This document shows, one piece after another, positions 25,675 through 34,209 of a DNA stretch of 64,000 nucleotides. Origin of the DNA: Chryseobacterium sp. Tr-659 (lineage in GTDB: Bacteria > Bacteroidota > Bacteroidia > Flavobacteriales > Weeksellaceae). Within the stretch, counting starts at the first letter, position 1, and each line of letters opens with the position of its first letter. A program made the translations under genes and the position numbers. The stretch is taken from contig NZ_VWWP01000010.1 in assembly GCF_011752975.1 (NCBI RefSeq), positions 1 through 64,000 of the forward strand. The letters are read 5' to 3'. A model generated the notes under the pieces. That model worked only from the letters and a program-made list of their open reading frames with translations, was not told where the DNA came from and did no database searches.

Positions 25675-26577
25675 CTATAAATAGTCTGCTATCTCCTTTT
25701 CCAGGAAATAATTACAATCTGCGGATATATTTCCAAACTGTCCAATTGGATTTACTTCTAAAAAATAATAATCATCTCCCTTTTTAATAAAATCAAGAGA
25801 TCCGGAATTTAAATTTAATGAACGCATGAGTACGTTTATTTTCTCTTCAATATCTATTGGCAGATTATAGGGAACATTTCGATTAGGCTTATCAATATTA
25901 TATTTTCTTACATCCACTTTAGTTTGTTCATCTTTTTGCGAAAATATCGCCATAGATTTAATTTTTCCATTCAGATAAAAGCTTCGGATTTCAAACTCTT
26001 TTTCAATTTTATCCTGGAAAAAAGAGATAAAAAAATCTTTTTTTTCTGCTTCATTTACTACGGTTGTATACATAATACCATCTTCATCATTATTTATAGA
26101 CTCTAAGATTACATTTCCGGTAATAGATTTTACTATTGTTTGTTCCAACATAACCTCATCAGTATTTTCAGCAAGAAAATAATTCGGAACTTTAAGGCCG
26201 GCATTCTTTGCCATTTCTAATACGACAAGCTTATTCACATGCGCATTGTTTTGGGTATTAATATGCTTTTTAGACTCTAAAGTCTTTATCACATAGTCTT
26301 CAAGCCAGTGCTGAGCCTCATTCATATGTATATTGATAGAAGCATGATGGTATTGTAGCCGTTTAAAATTAATACCACCTCTTCGATACCATACACTTGT
26401 AATTTCATCAGGATAAAAACCAGTTCTGTGACTTTTCAGCCAAATTCTTTTTTTTATGACTTTGATTTCAAAAAATTCATCTTCATGGATGCGGATACAT
26501 TTTTTCCCTGCTGTTGAAAGCCATCTTAGTACCTGAATAGTTGTTCTGTCAGAATTTTTTGAGATAATTAGTATCAT
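25675..26577 (-). CDS. gwsG: Grasp-with-spasm system ATP-grasp peptide maturase
   Basis: 300 residues, ATP-grasp fold of the MvdD/graspetide-ligase kind. N-terminal part MILIISKNSD, then WYRRGG (about 63-68), a central lysine-bearing strand region, and the C-terminal metal-binding motif FLEVNPIGQFGNIS with the Glu and Asn that hold Mg-ATP. Such enzymes activate an Asp/Glu side-chain carboxylate of the precursor and join it to Ser/Thr (ester) or Lys (amide). It lies 7 bases after the GLPGLI gene in the same operon. Confidence 0.88.
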   Translation of the reverse strand: MILIISKNSDRTTIQVLRWLSTAGKKCIRIHEDEFFEIKVIKKRIWLKSHRTGFYPDEITSVWYRRGGINFKRLQYHHASINIHMNEAQHWLEDYVIKTLESKKHINTQNNAHVNKLVVLEMAKNAGLKVPNYFLAENTDEVMLEQTIVKSITGNVILESINNDEDGIMYTTVVNEAEKKDFFISFFQDKIEKEFEIRSFYLNGKIKSMAIFSQKDEQTKVDVRKYNIDKPNRNVPYNLPIDIEEKINVLMRSLNLNSGSLDFIKKGDDYYFLEVNPIGQFGNISADCNYFLEKEIADYL

Positions 26578-26584
26578 TTTGAAA

Positions 26585-27403
26585 TTACTTATATTCCACC
26601 TTATAATTCAGCTCAATGGGGTTGTTTTTTTCTCTTATTTTTTTTTGAATATTTTCTTTCATTTCTTTAAAATCTGTTTTTATAAGATTTCCGCTCTCAT
26701 CATAGGATTTCACATCTGCTTTATTAATCATTGATAAAGGTTCAGTATAATAATTTTTTTGAAGCTTTTTGAAATCTTCCCAGGTAATTTTTTTTCGAAA
26801 TTTATCTGCATTCAATTCCTTCCATTTAAAGTCTGTTACCTGGATCAAAGAAAAATCATAATTGAATTTTTCATCAAAGATGTTTACAATCATTCCTGGT
26901 AATCCATAAAAGACATATGGCCCTTCTTGTAAGGGGATTTCATTTGTAAACCAAGCAATCCATTTCCGTTCCCCATAATTCAGTTCTGCCTTTTGACAAT
27001 TGTAATTTCCAATTTTTTTTCTTTCTTCTATGATTTTCCAATGAAATTCATCATTAATAGGAATGACATAAGTACTGTGAATTAAAGGGACGAAGACATA
27101 TTTTAATATCTCTTTTCCAATATTTTTATAAATGTATAGCTGTTTATTGTTATATTCCATATCGAATCCGTTTCCCCAACCTTGCTTTGCTCTTAATGAA
27201 TCAGATTGACGAAACTTATCTGACCGAAATATGGATTCTTTATTTTTAATATCTAAATAGAAAATAATTTTTTCAGTTTTTAAACTGTCTGAATTATACT
27301 TATAATTAAGTTCATATATAAAACTTGAGTTCTGTGCCTTTAAAAATCCAGAGACAATCCCTATTAAAAATAAGCAGCAGGAAAAGGTTGAAACTTTCAT
27401 CAT
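26585..27403 (-). CDS. GLPGLI family secreted protein of the RiPP cluster
   Basis: 272 residues (the second Met, at 27400, is an equally good start). Signal peptide STFSCCLFLIGIVSGFLKA. The motif that names the family is present as GPYVFYGLPGMIVNIFD; upstream are IGNYNCQKAEL and the 'WIAWFTNEIP' strand. GLPGLI proteins are common secreted proteins of Bacteroidota without known activity and often lie next to grasp-with-spasm genes, as here. It may process, bind or carry the peptide outside the cytoplasm. Confidence 0.85.
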   Translation of the reverse strand: MMKVSTFSCCLFLIGIVSGFLKAQNSSFIYELNYKYNSDSLKTEKIIFYLDIKNKESIFRSDKFRQSDSLRAKQGWGNGFDMEYNNKQLYIYKNIGKEILKYVFVPLIHSTYVIPINDEFHWKIIEERKKIGNYNCQKAELNYGERKWIAWFTNEIPLQEGPYVFYGLPGMIVNIFDEKFNYDFSLIQVTDFKWKELNADKFRKKITWEDFKKLQKNYYTEPLSMINKADVKSYDESGNLIKTDFKEMKENIQKKIREKNNPIELNYKVEYK

Positions 27404-27459
27404 TTATAATTTTGATTGGAATTAAAATGTTATATATAATTATCGAAGATGATTTATTA

Positions 27460-27486
27460 AATAGGAGAGAATATTTCTCTCCTATT
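27460..27486 (-). terminator. Stem-loop after the RiPP precursor gene
   Basis: Perfect 11-bp stem AATAGGAGAGA/TCTCTCCTATT with a 5-base loop, 4 bases past the precursor stop codon and before the GLPGLI gene. The T-run is poor, so it may be a partial terminator or a 3'-end stabiliser that keeps precursor mRNA above enzyme mRNA. Confidence 0.6.
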
Positions 27487-27489
27487 GTT

Positions 27490-27702
27490 TTAATCAAAAC
27501 TACTACCTATACAAAGCCAGCCTCTTGTTTTATATGATCCATCATCATTATAATAATCTGTATCTGTACATCCGTCTGAATTAACAAGATTAGACTTAAT
27601 TGAATATGAACTTCCGTTTCCGCCTACTATTGATCTTACATCATTTAATTTTTTGTTTTCCAAAGAAGAGAAATTTCTCTTCATACCTTTTAATTTTTTC
27701 AT
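27490..27702 (-). CDS. gwsA: RiPP precursor peptide (grasp-with-spasm type)
   Basis: 70 residues from the ATG at 27702 (MKKLKGMKRN). The leader contains SSLENKKLNDVRSIVGGNG, the Bacteroidota double-Gly leader pattern, with GG at residues 27-28. The core (29-70) is rich in Ser/Thr and Asp: NSDGCTDTDYYNDDGSYKTRG, with Cys45 and Cys64 and the end CIGSSFD. Asp47, Asp49, Asp53 and Asp54 are possible acceptors, and Thr46, Thr48, Ser56, Thr59 and Lys58 possible donors for side-chain crosslinks by the ATP-grasp enzyme. The frame runs further upstream to 27786, but only the 27702 start gives a canonical leader. It is the first gene of the cluster, as expected for a precursor. Confidence 0.82.
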   Translation of the reverse strand: MKKLKGMKRNFSSLENKKLNDVRSIVGGNGSSYSIKSNLVNSDGCTDTDYYNDDGSYKTRGWLCIGSSFD

Positions 27703-27814
27703 TTTGATAGTTTTTAATTTTAATAACTCACTTGTGTCATATAATCCCTGACATTGGGCTGAACAATTCCCAATTTTATCATGCACTGTACACTTACATT
27801 TTAAAAATGGTTTT

Positions 27815-27828
27815 CATCAACGTTGATG
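27815..27828. promoter_or_regulatory. 14-bp palindrome at the RiPP promoter
   Basis: CATCAACGTTGATG is a perfect palindrome starting 4 bases downstream of the cluster's -7 box, where transcription should begin. A dimeric repressor site is the simplest reading. Confidence 0.45.
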
Positions 27829-27832
27829 GTTT

Positions 27833-27840
27833 CAAAACTA
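27833..27840 (-). promoter_or_regulatory. -7 box TAGTTTTG for the RiPP cluster
   Basis: Minus-strand TAnnTTTG, 130 bases before the precursor ATG. No convincing -33 TTG at the usual distance, so the call is moderate. It implies a leader of roughly 120 bases. Confidence 0.45.
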
Positions 27841-28294
27841 TCAATAATTAGGTCACTTTGCTGTGATAAAAATTGCGGATTATGTGTTATTTTTCTGTAC
27901 AAACATGCATAAATAGGGGATTGGTGAATCTCTTGTAATTCGCTGGAATACAGTAATAAGAAAAAAGAAAAGAGAGAGGTTGATAATTCTGTGAAAAATA
28001 TCAGGTAATAAGAGAATACTTAATAGTAATATATTCTATTGTACAAATCATCAGAAAGTGAAGATGCAATATAATATGGTAAGAAACTGCAGGATTAACA
28101 ATTACTTTTCAGGCTCAAAAACTCTAACAGAAGAGAAGATGAACAGATCAAAGAAATACTATGTCCCGCTCTGATTGGGGTAGGAATTTCACTGTAGCAA
28201 CAGGAATAATAAGAAATAATAAGCAGGGTAGAAGCAGCCATGGCAAGTATATATAAAACCAACTCCAGTATTGAATCTGTGATTCAATAAAAGA
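27841..28294. other. Intergenic region between RiPP cluster and transketolase
   Basis: About 450 bases with no gene that I can defend. It holds a perfect 8-bp inverted repeat ATTGAATC/GATTCAAT at 28270-28288. A 37-codon frame near 28064-28177 has no promoter or family and is not called. Confidence 0.4.
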
Positions 28295-28325
28295 CTGCGG
28301 GCTGTTTCGAAGAAACAGCCCGCAG
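28295..28325. terminator. Terminator of the transketolase genes
   Basis: Perfect 14-bp G+C-rich stem (CTGCGGGCTGTTTC and its complement) with a GAA loop, 21 bases past the stop of the second transketolase gene. Confidence 0.8.
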
Positions 28326-28346
28326 CTATATGATTTACCTTATTGA

Positions 28347-29294
28347 TTAGTTCGCTAAGATTCTTTTTACAGCTTCTTTCACTGCAGCAGCATCAATTTT
28401 ATACTTCTTCATCAGTTCAGCAGGTGTTGCAGACTCTCCGAATGTATCGTTTACAGCTACAAATTCCTGTCTTGTAGGTCTTCTTCTTGCAAGCATTCCC
28501 GCAACAGATTCCCCTAAACCGCCAAGGTAGTTGTGCTCCTCAGCTGTTACAATTTTACCTGTTTTTTCAACAGATTTTAAAATGATTTCTTCATCAAGAG
28601 GTTTGATGGTGTGGATGTTAATCACCTCACAAGAAATACCTTCTTTCTCAAGCTCATCAGCAGCTACAAGAGATTCCCATACCAGGTGCCCGGTTGCAAC
28701 AATGGTTACATCAGTTCCTTCCTGAAGCATGATTCCTTTTCCAATTTCGAAAGGCATATCTTCCGGAATGAATACAGGAACAGTAGGTCTACCGAATCTT
28801 AAATATACAGGACCTTCGTGCTCAGCAATAGCAATAGTGGCAGCTTTAGTCTGATTGTAATCACAAGGATTGATTACCGTCATTCCAGGAAGCATTTTCA
28901 TCATACCGATATCTTCAAGAACCTGGTGCGTAGCCCCATCTTCTCCCAAAGTAAGCCCTGCGTGAGATGCACAGATCTTTACATTTTTCCCGGAGTAAGC
29001 AATAGACTGACGGATCTGGTCATAAACTCTTGAAGTAGAGAAGTTAGCGAAAGTTCCTGTAAAAGGAATTTTTCCAGTGATGCTAAGACCTGCAGCAAGT
29101 CCCATCATGTTAGCTTCTGCAATACCTACCTGGAAGAATCTTTCCGGTGCTTTCTCAATGAATTTTTCCATTTTCAAAGAACCGATAAGGTCTGCACAAA
29201 GTGCTACCACATTAGGATTTTTGTCAGCTAGTTCTGCTAATCCGGCTCCGAATCCTGAACGAGTATCCTTTTTTTCTGTATATGTATATTTCAT
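28347..29294 (-). CDS. Transketolase, C-terminal subunit
   Basis: 315 residues carrying the pyrimidine-binding and C-terminal domains of transketolase (RSGFGAGLAELADKNPNVV, catalytic-region 'FFQVGIAEANMMGLAAGL', GEDGATHQ, then YLRFGRP and AEEHNYLGGLGESVA). With the N-terminal subunit from the gene upstream it forms one active site binding thiamine diphosphate, moving two-carbon units in the pentose phosphate pathway. Split transketolases are known in several bacteria and archaea. The two genes are 31 bases apart and co-transcribed. Confidence 0.93.
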   Translation of the reverse strand: MKYTYTEKKDTRSGFGAGLAELADKNPNVVALCADLIGSLKMEKFIEKAPERFFQVGIAEANMMGLAAGLSITGKIPFTGTFANFSTSRVYDQIRQSIAYSGKNVKICASHAGLTLGEDGATHQVLEDIGMMKMLPGMTVINPCDYNQTKAATIAIAEHEGPVYLRFGRPTVPVFIPEDMPFEIGKGIMLQEGTDVTIVATGHLVWESLVAADELEKEGISCEVINIHTIKPLDEEIILKSVEKTGKIVTAEEHNYLGGLGESVAGMLARRRPTRQEFVAVNDTFGESATPAELMKKYKIDAAAVKEAVKRILAN

Positions 29295-29325
29295 TTTTTA
29301 TTTTTATTAATCAGGGGTTAAGAAA

Positions 29326-30177
29326 TTAGTAATCAGCTGGGGCTTCTAAATACAATTGTTTGAATGCTGTATCTAATTGCTCGTCATTAGGAGCTTTACC
29401 ATGCCAAGCATGAGTACCCATCATGTAATCTACACCGTAACCCATTTCTGTATGAAGAATAATGGCTACCGGTTTTCCTTTTCCTGTTTCAGTTTTAGCT
29501 TTTTCAAGAATAGCAATAACCGCTTCAAGATCATTACCGTTCTTTTCTTCCAGAACAATCCATCCGAATGCTTCAAGTTTAGCATGAAGATTTCCTAAGC
29601 TTAATACATCATCCGTATCCCCGTCAATCTGACGGCCGTTGTAATCAATAGTAGAGATGATATTGTCTACTTTTTTAGCAGCAGCATACATCAATGCTTC
29701 CCAAACCTGACCTTCCTGAAGCTCACCGTCTCCGTGAAGAGAGTAAACAAGAGACTGTTCTCCATCCAGTTTTTTACCTTCTGCTACACCAAGAGCCACA
29801 GAAAGCCCTTGTCCAAGTGACCCTGAAGCGATTCTGATACCAGGAAGCCCTTCATGAGTAGTAGGGTGTCCCTGTAATCTCGAATCCAGTTTTCTGAAAG
29901 TTTTAAGCTCATCTACAGGGAAGAAGCCGAATCTTGCCAAAGTAGAGTAGAATACCGGAGAAATGTGCCCGTTCGATAGATAAAAATGATCCTCATTTTT
30001 GCCTTCCATAGTGAAAGGAAGTTTATAGTTCATTACTTTACCATAAAGTGCTGTAAAGTATTCCGTACAACCTAAACTTCCGCCCGGGTGTCCTGAATTT
30101 ACAGCATGAACCATTCTTAAAATGTCTCTTCTGATCTGCGTAGTAAGAGATTTTAACTCTTCAATACTTTTACTCAT
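29326..30177 (-). CDS. Transketolase, N-terminal subunit
   Basis: 283 residues: the thiamine-diphosphate (pyrophosphate-binding) domain. Seen: HAVNSGHPGGSLGCTEYF, LSNGHISPVFYSTL, GSLGQGLSVALGVAEG, and the metal/diphosphate motif HGDGELQEGQVWEALMYAA with DYNGRQIDG. The C-terminus ends where the next gene's domain begins. First gene of the pair. I saw no TAnnTTTG box in its upstream region. Confidence 0.93.
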   Translation of the reverse strand: MSKSIEELKSLTTQIRRDILRMVHAVNSGHPGGSLGCTEYFTALYGKVMNYKLPFTMEGKNEDHFYLSNGHISPVFYSTLARFGFFPVDELKTFRKLDSRLQGHPTTHEGLPGIRIASGSLGQGLSVALGVAEGKKLDGEQSLVYSLHGDGELQEGQVWEALMYAAAKKVDNIISTIDYNGRQIDGDTDDVLSLGNLHAKLEAFGWIVLEEKNGNDLEAVIAILEKAKTETGKGKPVAIILHTEMGYGVDYMMGTHAWHGKAPNDEQLDTAFKQLYLEAPADY

Positions 30178-30234
30178 TATATCTGATTTATTTGCACGCG
30201 AATTTACAATTTTTTAATGGCTTATGGAAATGCA

Positions 30235-30261
30235 AAAATCCGGATACAATATCCGGATTTT
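30235..30261. terminator. Terminator of the 30287-30805 gene
   Basis: Perfect 12-bp stem AAAATCCGGATA/TATCCGGATTTT with a CAA loop; T-run on the minus strand side. Confidence 0.8.
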
Positions 30262-30286
30262 GAATTATTTAAATATTTTTCCGCTT

Positions 30287-30805
30287 TTAACAGCCTTCAT
30301 TAAGGTAAACAGAAATTTCAGTAACAATATTATTAACAAATTTAAAAGATAATTGTGTTCCCGCCTGGCTGTCATCTAGGTTGAAATATCCGGAATCTTT
30401 AACAGGTTTATCATTTTTATCCCAATCCGGACGCACACTAAAACTTGGATAGTTTCTGTAGGCATTGATAAGATCGTCTTTTGTACTTCCCACTCCAAGC
30501 CCGCTTTTAGTTCTGAATTTTTTGCTGGTGGTATTCATGTATACCACAGATGGAACACTTGGATTCGCTTCATTAACATAATTATCAAAAAGATCGATTT
30601 GAATAGCTTCTCCGTTATATTTTACTATGTTTTTTTTCTCTCCGTCCGGATTCTTCAGTTTTATACCTGCAATTTTTTCAACCTCGGTCTTGGGCATAAA
30701 AATTTTGTAAGGCCCGATTCTTAAAGTGGATACTTCAAAATTTTCCTGAGCATTCATAAAACCAAATGCCAGAATAAATATAAAAAATGAAATAATTTTT
30801 TTCAT
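30287..30805 (-). CDS. Secreted hypothetical protein
   Basis: 172 residues with a signal peptide (KKIISFFIFILAFGFMNAQ). The mature part begins ENFEVSTLRIGPYKIFM and contains SGLGVGSTKDDLINAYRNYPSF, a 'G-x-S-T-x-x-D' helix start seen in many small secreted proteins of this phylum that evaluate a 'yardstick' slope; no defined family can be named. One Cys, at the very C-terminus (EGC). It follows the SGNH hydrolase gene by 30 bases and is probably co-transcribed with it. Confidence 0.7.
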   Translation of the reverse strand: MKKIISFFIFILAFGFMNAQENFEVSTLRIGPYKIFMPKTEVEKIAGIKLKNPDGEKKNIVKYNGEAIQIDLFDNYVNEANPSVPSVVYMNTTSKKFRTKSGLGVGSTKDDLINAYRNYPSFSVRPDWDKNDKPVKDSGYFNLDDSQAGTQLSFKFVNNIVTEISVYLNEGC

Positions 30806-30835
30806 AGCTATTAGAATATAGTGTATTGGATTTGT

Positions 30836-31534
30836 TTAAATTTTTATTTTTTTCCCTAATGTTTTGTTGATAGCATTTTTAATCAGAGGTTCCATAATAG
30901 CATACCCTTCAGGAAGAGGATGAATGCCGTCTTTTGAAAGTCCTTCACGCATGCCTCCTTTCGTATCACGCATAGCTGTATTATAATCTACAAAAATGAA
31001 TTTATTATTATTAGCATATTGTTTTAATCTGTTATTAAGGGCTTCTACTTTTTGAGGAACCTCGGTTATTTCTTTACGCCATGGAAATGCAGCTGCCGGT
31101 AGTACGGATGCAATAATTACTTTAATTCCGTTGTTTTTGGCAATATCAGCCATTGACTTGATATTATTAAATGTAAAATCCGGATCATAAACTCCCGTAT
31201 TTTGAGCAATATCATTGGTGCCGGCATTAATGACTACAAGCTCTGGCTTTAAAGATACTACGTCATTTTGAAAACGGAGCAGCATTTGTGATGTCGTCTG
31301 CCCGCTGATTCCTCTGCCTGTATAGTTATTTTCAGTAAAAAATTCCGGATGGCTCTTTACCCAGCCTTCTGTAATGGAATTGCCCATAAAGACAACATCC
31401 ACTTTTTTCTTTGAATTTAAAATAGCGGTGTTTTCATCCTTGTATTTAGTGATATTAGCAAAATCAATAGCACTTTGTGCATTTATAAATTCACAAGTAA
31501 GTAAACTAAGGGCAATAAAAACTGATAATTTCAT
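30836..31534 (-). CDS. Secreted SGNH/GDSL hydrolase
   Basis: 232 residues with a signal peptide (KLSVFIALSLLTCEFINAQ). SGNH blocks in order: FMGNSITEGW (block I, nucleophile Ser), GRGISGQTT (block II Gly), INAGTNDIAQN (block III Asn), and DGIHPLPEGY (block V Asp and His). A lipase or esterase acting outside the cytoplasm; in this family acetyl-polysaccharide or carbohydrate esterases are frequent. Same direction as the following secreted protein. Confidence 0.88.
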   Translation of the reverse strand: MKLSVFIALSLLTCEFINAQSAIDFANITKYKDENTAILNSKKKVDVVFMGNSITEGWVKSHPEFFTENNYTGRGISGQTTSQMLLRFQNDVVSLKPELVVINAGTNDIAQNTGVYDPDFTFNNIKSMADIAKNNGIKVIIASVLPAAAFPWRKEITEVPQKVEALNNRLKQYANNNKFIFVDYNTAMRDTKGGMREGLSKDGIHPLPEGYAIMEPLIKNAINKTLGKKIKI

Positions 31535-31913
31535 ATAGAATGTTGTTTGTGATTTCTTTTAGTTCTACATTTCTGATAATAGAAATAATTTAAACAGAAG
31601 TAAATTTTTCAATGTTTTAGCCAAAAATATGATTCCATTTCAAAGATAATCATGATTTATGAAAATTGAGCAGGTAAAGAGTTTTAGTTTTTGTATTTAT
31701 ATTTTTCGTTTTATTGGTGTTTGTTTGGAAATTTATTTTTAATTTATTGGTTTTTAAAGATTGTTTATCATTTTTGCCTTTTTTATACATGATAATTACA
31801 TAAATTTAGTTAATTTTATAGGCATTACGATTTAAAATGTTATTTTTTTAGAATTGAACAATTTTAATTGTCTGCATTTTAATGATATTATACAAAACCC
31901 AACACCATAAAAT
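31535..31913. other. A+T-rich divergent intergenic region
   Basis: 379 bases, very A+T-rich with long T-runs, between the divergent SGNH hydrolase and metalloprotease genes. No ORF, no clear -7 box and no repeat recognised. Confidence 0.4.
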
Positions 31914-34148
31914 ATGAAAATTAAACAATTATCTTACCTGGGGATATTTCTTGTATCTATTTCCTTAGGAAAAGCCCAGGATTTTTTTACAGTGGTCAGC
32001 GAAAGGACCATTAACGCACAGCCTAAAAACAGGACCGTACAGCCTGAGAAATTCCTGACCTACAAACTGGATGTAGCTTCCATGAAGAGCTATATCAACT
32101 CGGTTCCGGAACTTAAAGATGATGATCGTAAAGATAATGCTCCGATTATTGTTTTACCTATGCCAGACGGAACAAAAGCAAAATTCAAGATCTGGAAATC
32201 TTCAGTAATGGCTCCGAAATTAGCCGGACAGTTTCCTCAGATTGTTACTTTAACAGGACAGGGTATAGATGACCGCTATGCTACTATAAAACTTGATTTT
32301 ACAGAATTGGGCTTTCATGCTCAGATAAAATCTGTGGTAGCAGGAGATACTTATATTGATCCTTACGCAAAAACCGATATTAATAATTATATCATTTACA
32401 GAAAAAGTGATTTGATTGATAAGAATCCAAGAGTTTGCGAAACGAAGGATGAAGATTTTCCATTAGAAAAAAAAAGCGCCCAAAAAACAGTAACCCCAAG
32501 CGTAGGAAATCAAATTAGAATTTTCCGCTTTGCGGTAGCCTGTACCGGAGAATATGCTGTTGCAGCAACAGGCTCAGCAACTCCTACTGTGGCCCAAACT
32601 CTTTCCGCAATTGTAACATCTGTAAACAGAGTAAACGGTGTATATGAGCAGGAAGTAGCGTCAAGATTGGTACTGGTGGATAATGAAATCAATGTTGTCT
32701 TTACCAATGCGGCTACAGATCCTTTTAATGGAAATAACAGCGCAGGTACGCTTATTAATGAAAGCCAGACTCAGATTGATCTCTTAATAGGAAATGCCAA
32801 TTATGATATTGGGCATACCTTTAGTACAGGCGGCGGCGGATTGGCCGGATTAGGTGTAATCTGTAACGCTACAAATAAAGGAAGAGGAATCACCGGTTCT
32901 CCTAATCCTGTGGGAGATCCTTATGATATTGATTATGTTGCCCATGAAGTAGGACATCAGTTTGGAGGTCCGCATACTTTCAATGCAACTACAGGAAGCT
33001 GTGGAGGAGGAAACCGTAGTGCAGCCAATGCCGTAGAGCCGGGAAGTGGAATTACGATTATGGCTTATGCAGGGATCTGTGGAAGTGTCAATAATTTAGC
33101 ACCTAACAGTATTCCTATTTTTCATACCAAATCATTTCAGTCTATTACAACGAAAGTTCAGTCAACAACATGCCAGGTAACACTTCCGGTATCCAATTTT
33201 GCTCCTACCGTTAATGCGGGAGCTGATTATACCATTCCTAAGAGTACCCCGTTCAGATTAGAAGGATCTGCTACGGATGTAGATAATAATCCGCTTACTT
33301 ATTGCTGGGAACAAAATGATGTAGGCCCTGCAGGAGATTGGAATGCACCAACTGGAAATGCAGCCATATTCAGATCATTTGTACCTGTAACAGTTCCTTA
33401 CAGATACTTCCCAAAAATTACAGATGTTATCAATAACACAGTATCTAAAGGAGAAATTTTGCCTTCTTATGCAAGAACAATGGAGTTCAGACTGACAGTA
33501 AGAGACAACAATGCAGGTTGCGCAGGAGTTGCTAATGACGATGCTGTGATTACGGTAGACGGAAATTCAGGACCTTTCAATGTAACTGCTCCTACTACAG
33601 CGGTAAGCTGGATGGGGAACACTACCCAAACCATTACATGGGATGTTGCCAACACAACTGCTTTCCCTGTAAATTGTGCCAATGTGAATATTTATCTTTC
33701 AACAGATGGTGGACTTACTTATCCTACCACTATTTTAGCTTCTACTCCAAATGATGGTTCTGAGACGATCACAATTCCTAATGTGAGTACAACACAAGCC
33801 AGAATTATGGTAGCAGCAGCTGATAATGTTTTCTACAACATTAACCCGGTTAATTTTACAATTACTCAAAACCTTTCTGTGAGTGAAACAGCTGGAAATA
33901 AAGATGTATTTTTAGTATATCCAAATCCGAGCAAAGGTATTGTGAATATCCAGTTTACCAAATCAAATGATGTATTTGATATTACAGTTTATGATGTAAG
34001 CGGAAGATTGGTATTTAGTAAAGCAAATAACAGAGCGGGTAACGATAATACAGCAAGCTTTAATCTGGAACAATTGGTTAAAGGAGATTATCTGATCAAG
34101 ATCAAAACTAAGAATATGGATAAAACCGTAAAATGGATTAAAGAATAA
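31914..34148 (+). CDS. Secreted reprolysin-like (M12B-type) metalloprotease with T9SS sorting domain
   Basis: 744 residues. Signal peptide to about residue 21 (GIFLVSISLGKAQ). A propeptide-like region leads to a metzincin catalytic domain with HEVGHQFGGPH (His344, His348 and His354 as zinc ligands, Glu345 catalytic) and a downstream Met-turn, ITIMAYAGIC. Fibronectin-like or Ig-like domains follow (FAPTVNAGADYTIP to 'YRYFPKITD', then ITWDVANTTAFP). The last ~75 residues are a type A C-terminal sorting domain (VYPNPSKGIVNIQF, 'DYLIKIKTKNMDKTVKWI'), which directs export across the outer membrane by the type IX system and is cleaved at the surface. Exoprotease role inferred. Confidence 0.92.
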   Translation: MKIKQLSYLGIFLVSISLGKAQDFFTVVSERTINAQPKNRTVQPEKFLTYKLDVASMKSYINSVPELKDDDRKDNAPIIVLPMPDGTKAKFKIWKSSVMAPKLAGQFPQIVTLTGQGIDDRYATIKLDFTELGFHAQIKSVVAGDTYIDPYAKTDINNYIIYRKSDLIDKNPRVCETKDEDFPLEKKSAQKTVTPSVGNQIRIFRFAVACTGEYAVAATGSATPTVAQTLSAIVTSVNRVNGVYEQEVASRLVLVDNEINVVFTNAATDPFNGNNSAGTLINESQTQIDLLIGNANYDIGHTFSTGGGGLAGLGVICNATNKGRGITGSPNPVGDPYDIDYVAHEVGHQFGGPHTFNATTGSCGGGNRSAANAVEPGSGITIMAYAGICGSVNNLAPNSIPIFHTKSFQSITTKVQSTTCQVTLPVSNFAPTVNAGADYTIPKSTPFRLEGSATDVDNNPLTYCWEQNDVGPAGDWNAPTGNAAIFRSFVPVTVPYRYFPKITDVINNTVSKGEILPSYARTMEFRLTVRDNNAGCAGVANDDAVITVDGNSGPFNVTAPTTAVSWMGNTTQTITWDVANTTAFPVNCANVNIYLSTDGGLTYPTTILASTPNDGSETITIPNVSTTQARIMVAAADNVFYNINPVNFTITQNLSVSETAGNKDVFLVYPNPSKGIVNIQFTKSNDVFDITVYDVSGRLVFSKANNRAGNDNTASFNLEQLVKGDYLIKIKTKNMDKTVKWIKE

Positions 34149-34170
34149 ATCAATCCGTATAACAAGTGAA

Positions 34171-34201
34171 ACGGCTGTTTTCAATCTCTGAAAACAGCCG
34201 T
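34171..34201. terminator. Bidirectional terminator
   Basis: Perfect 13-bp stem (ACGGCTGTTTTCA and its complement), 5-base loop, T-run; between the protease and convergent symporter genes. Confidence 0.85.
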
Positions 34202-34209
34202 TTTTATTT

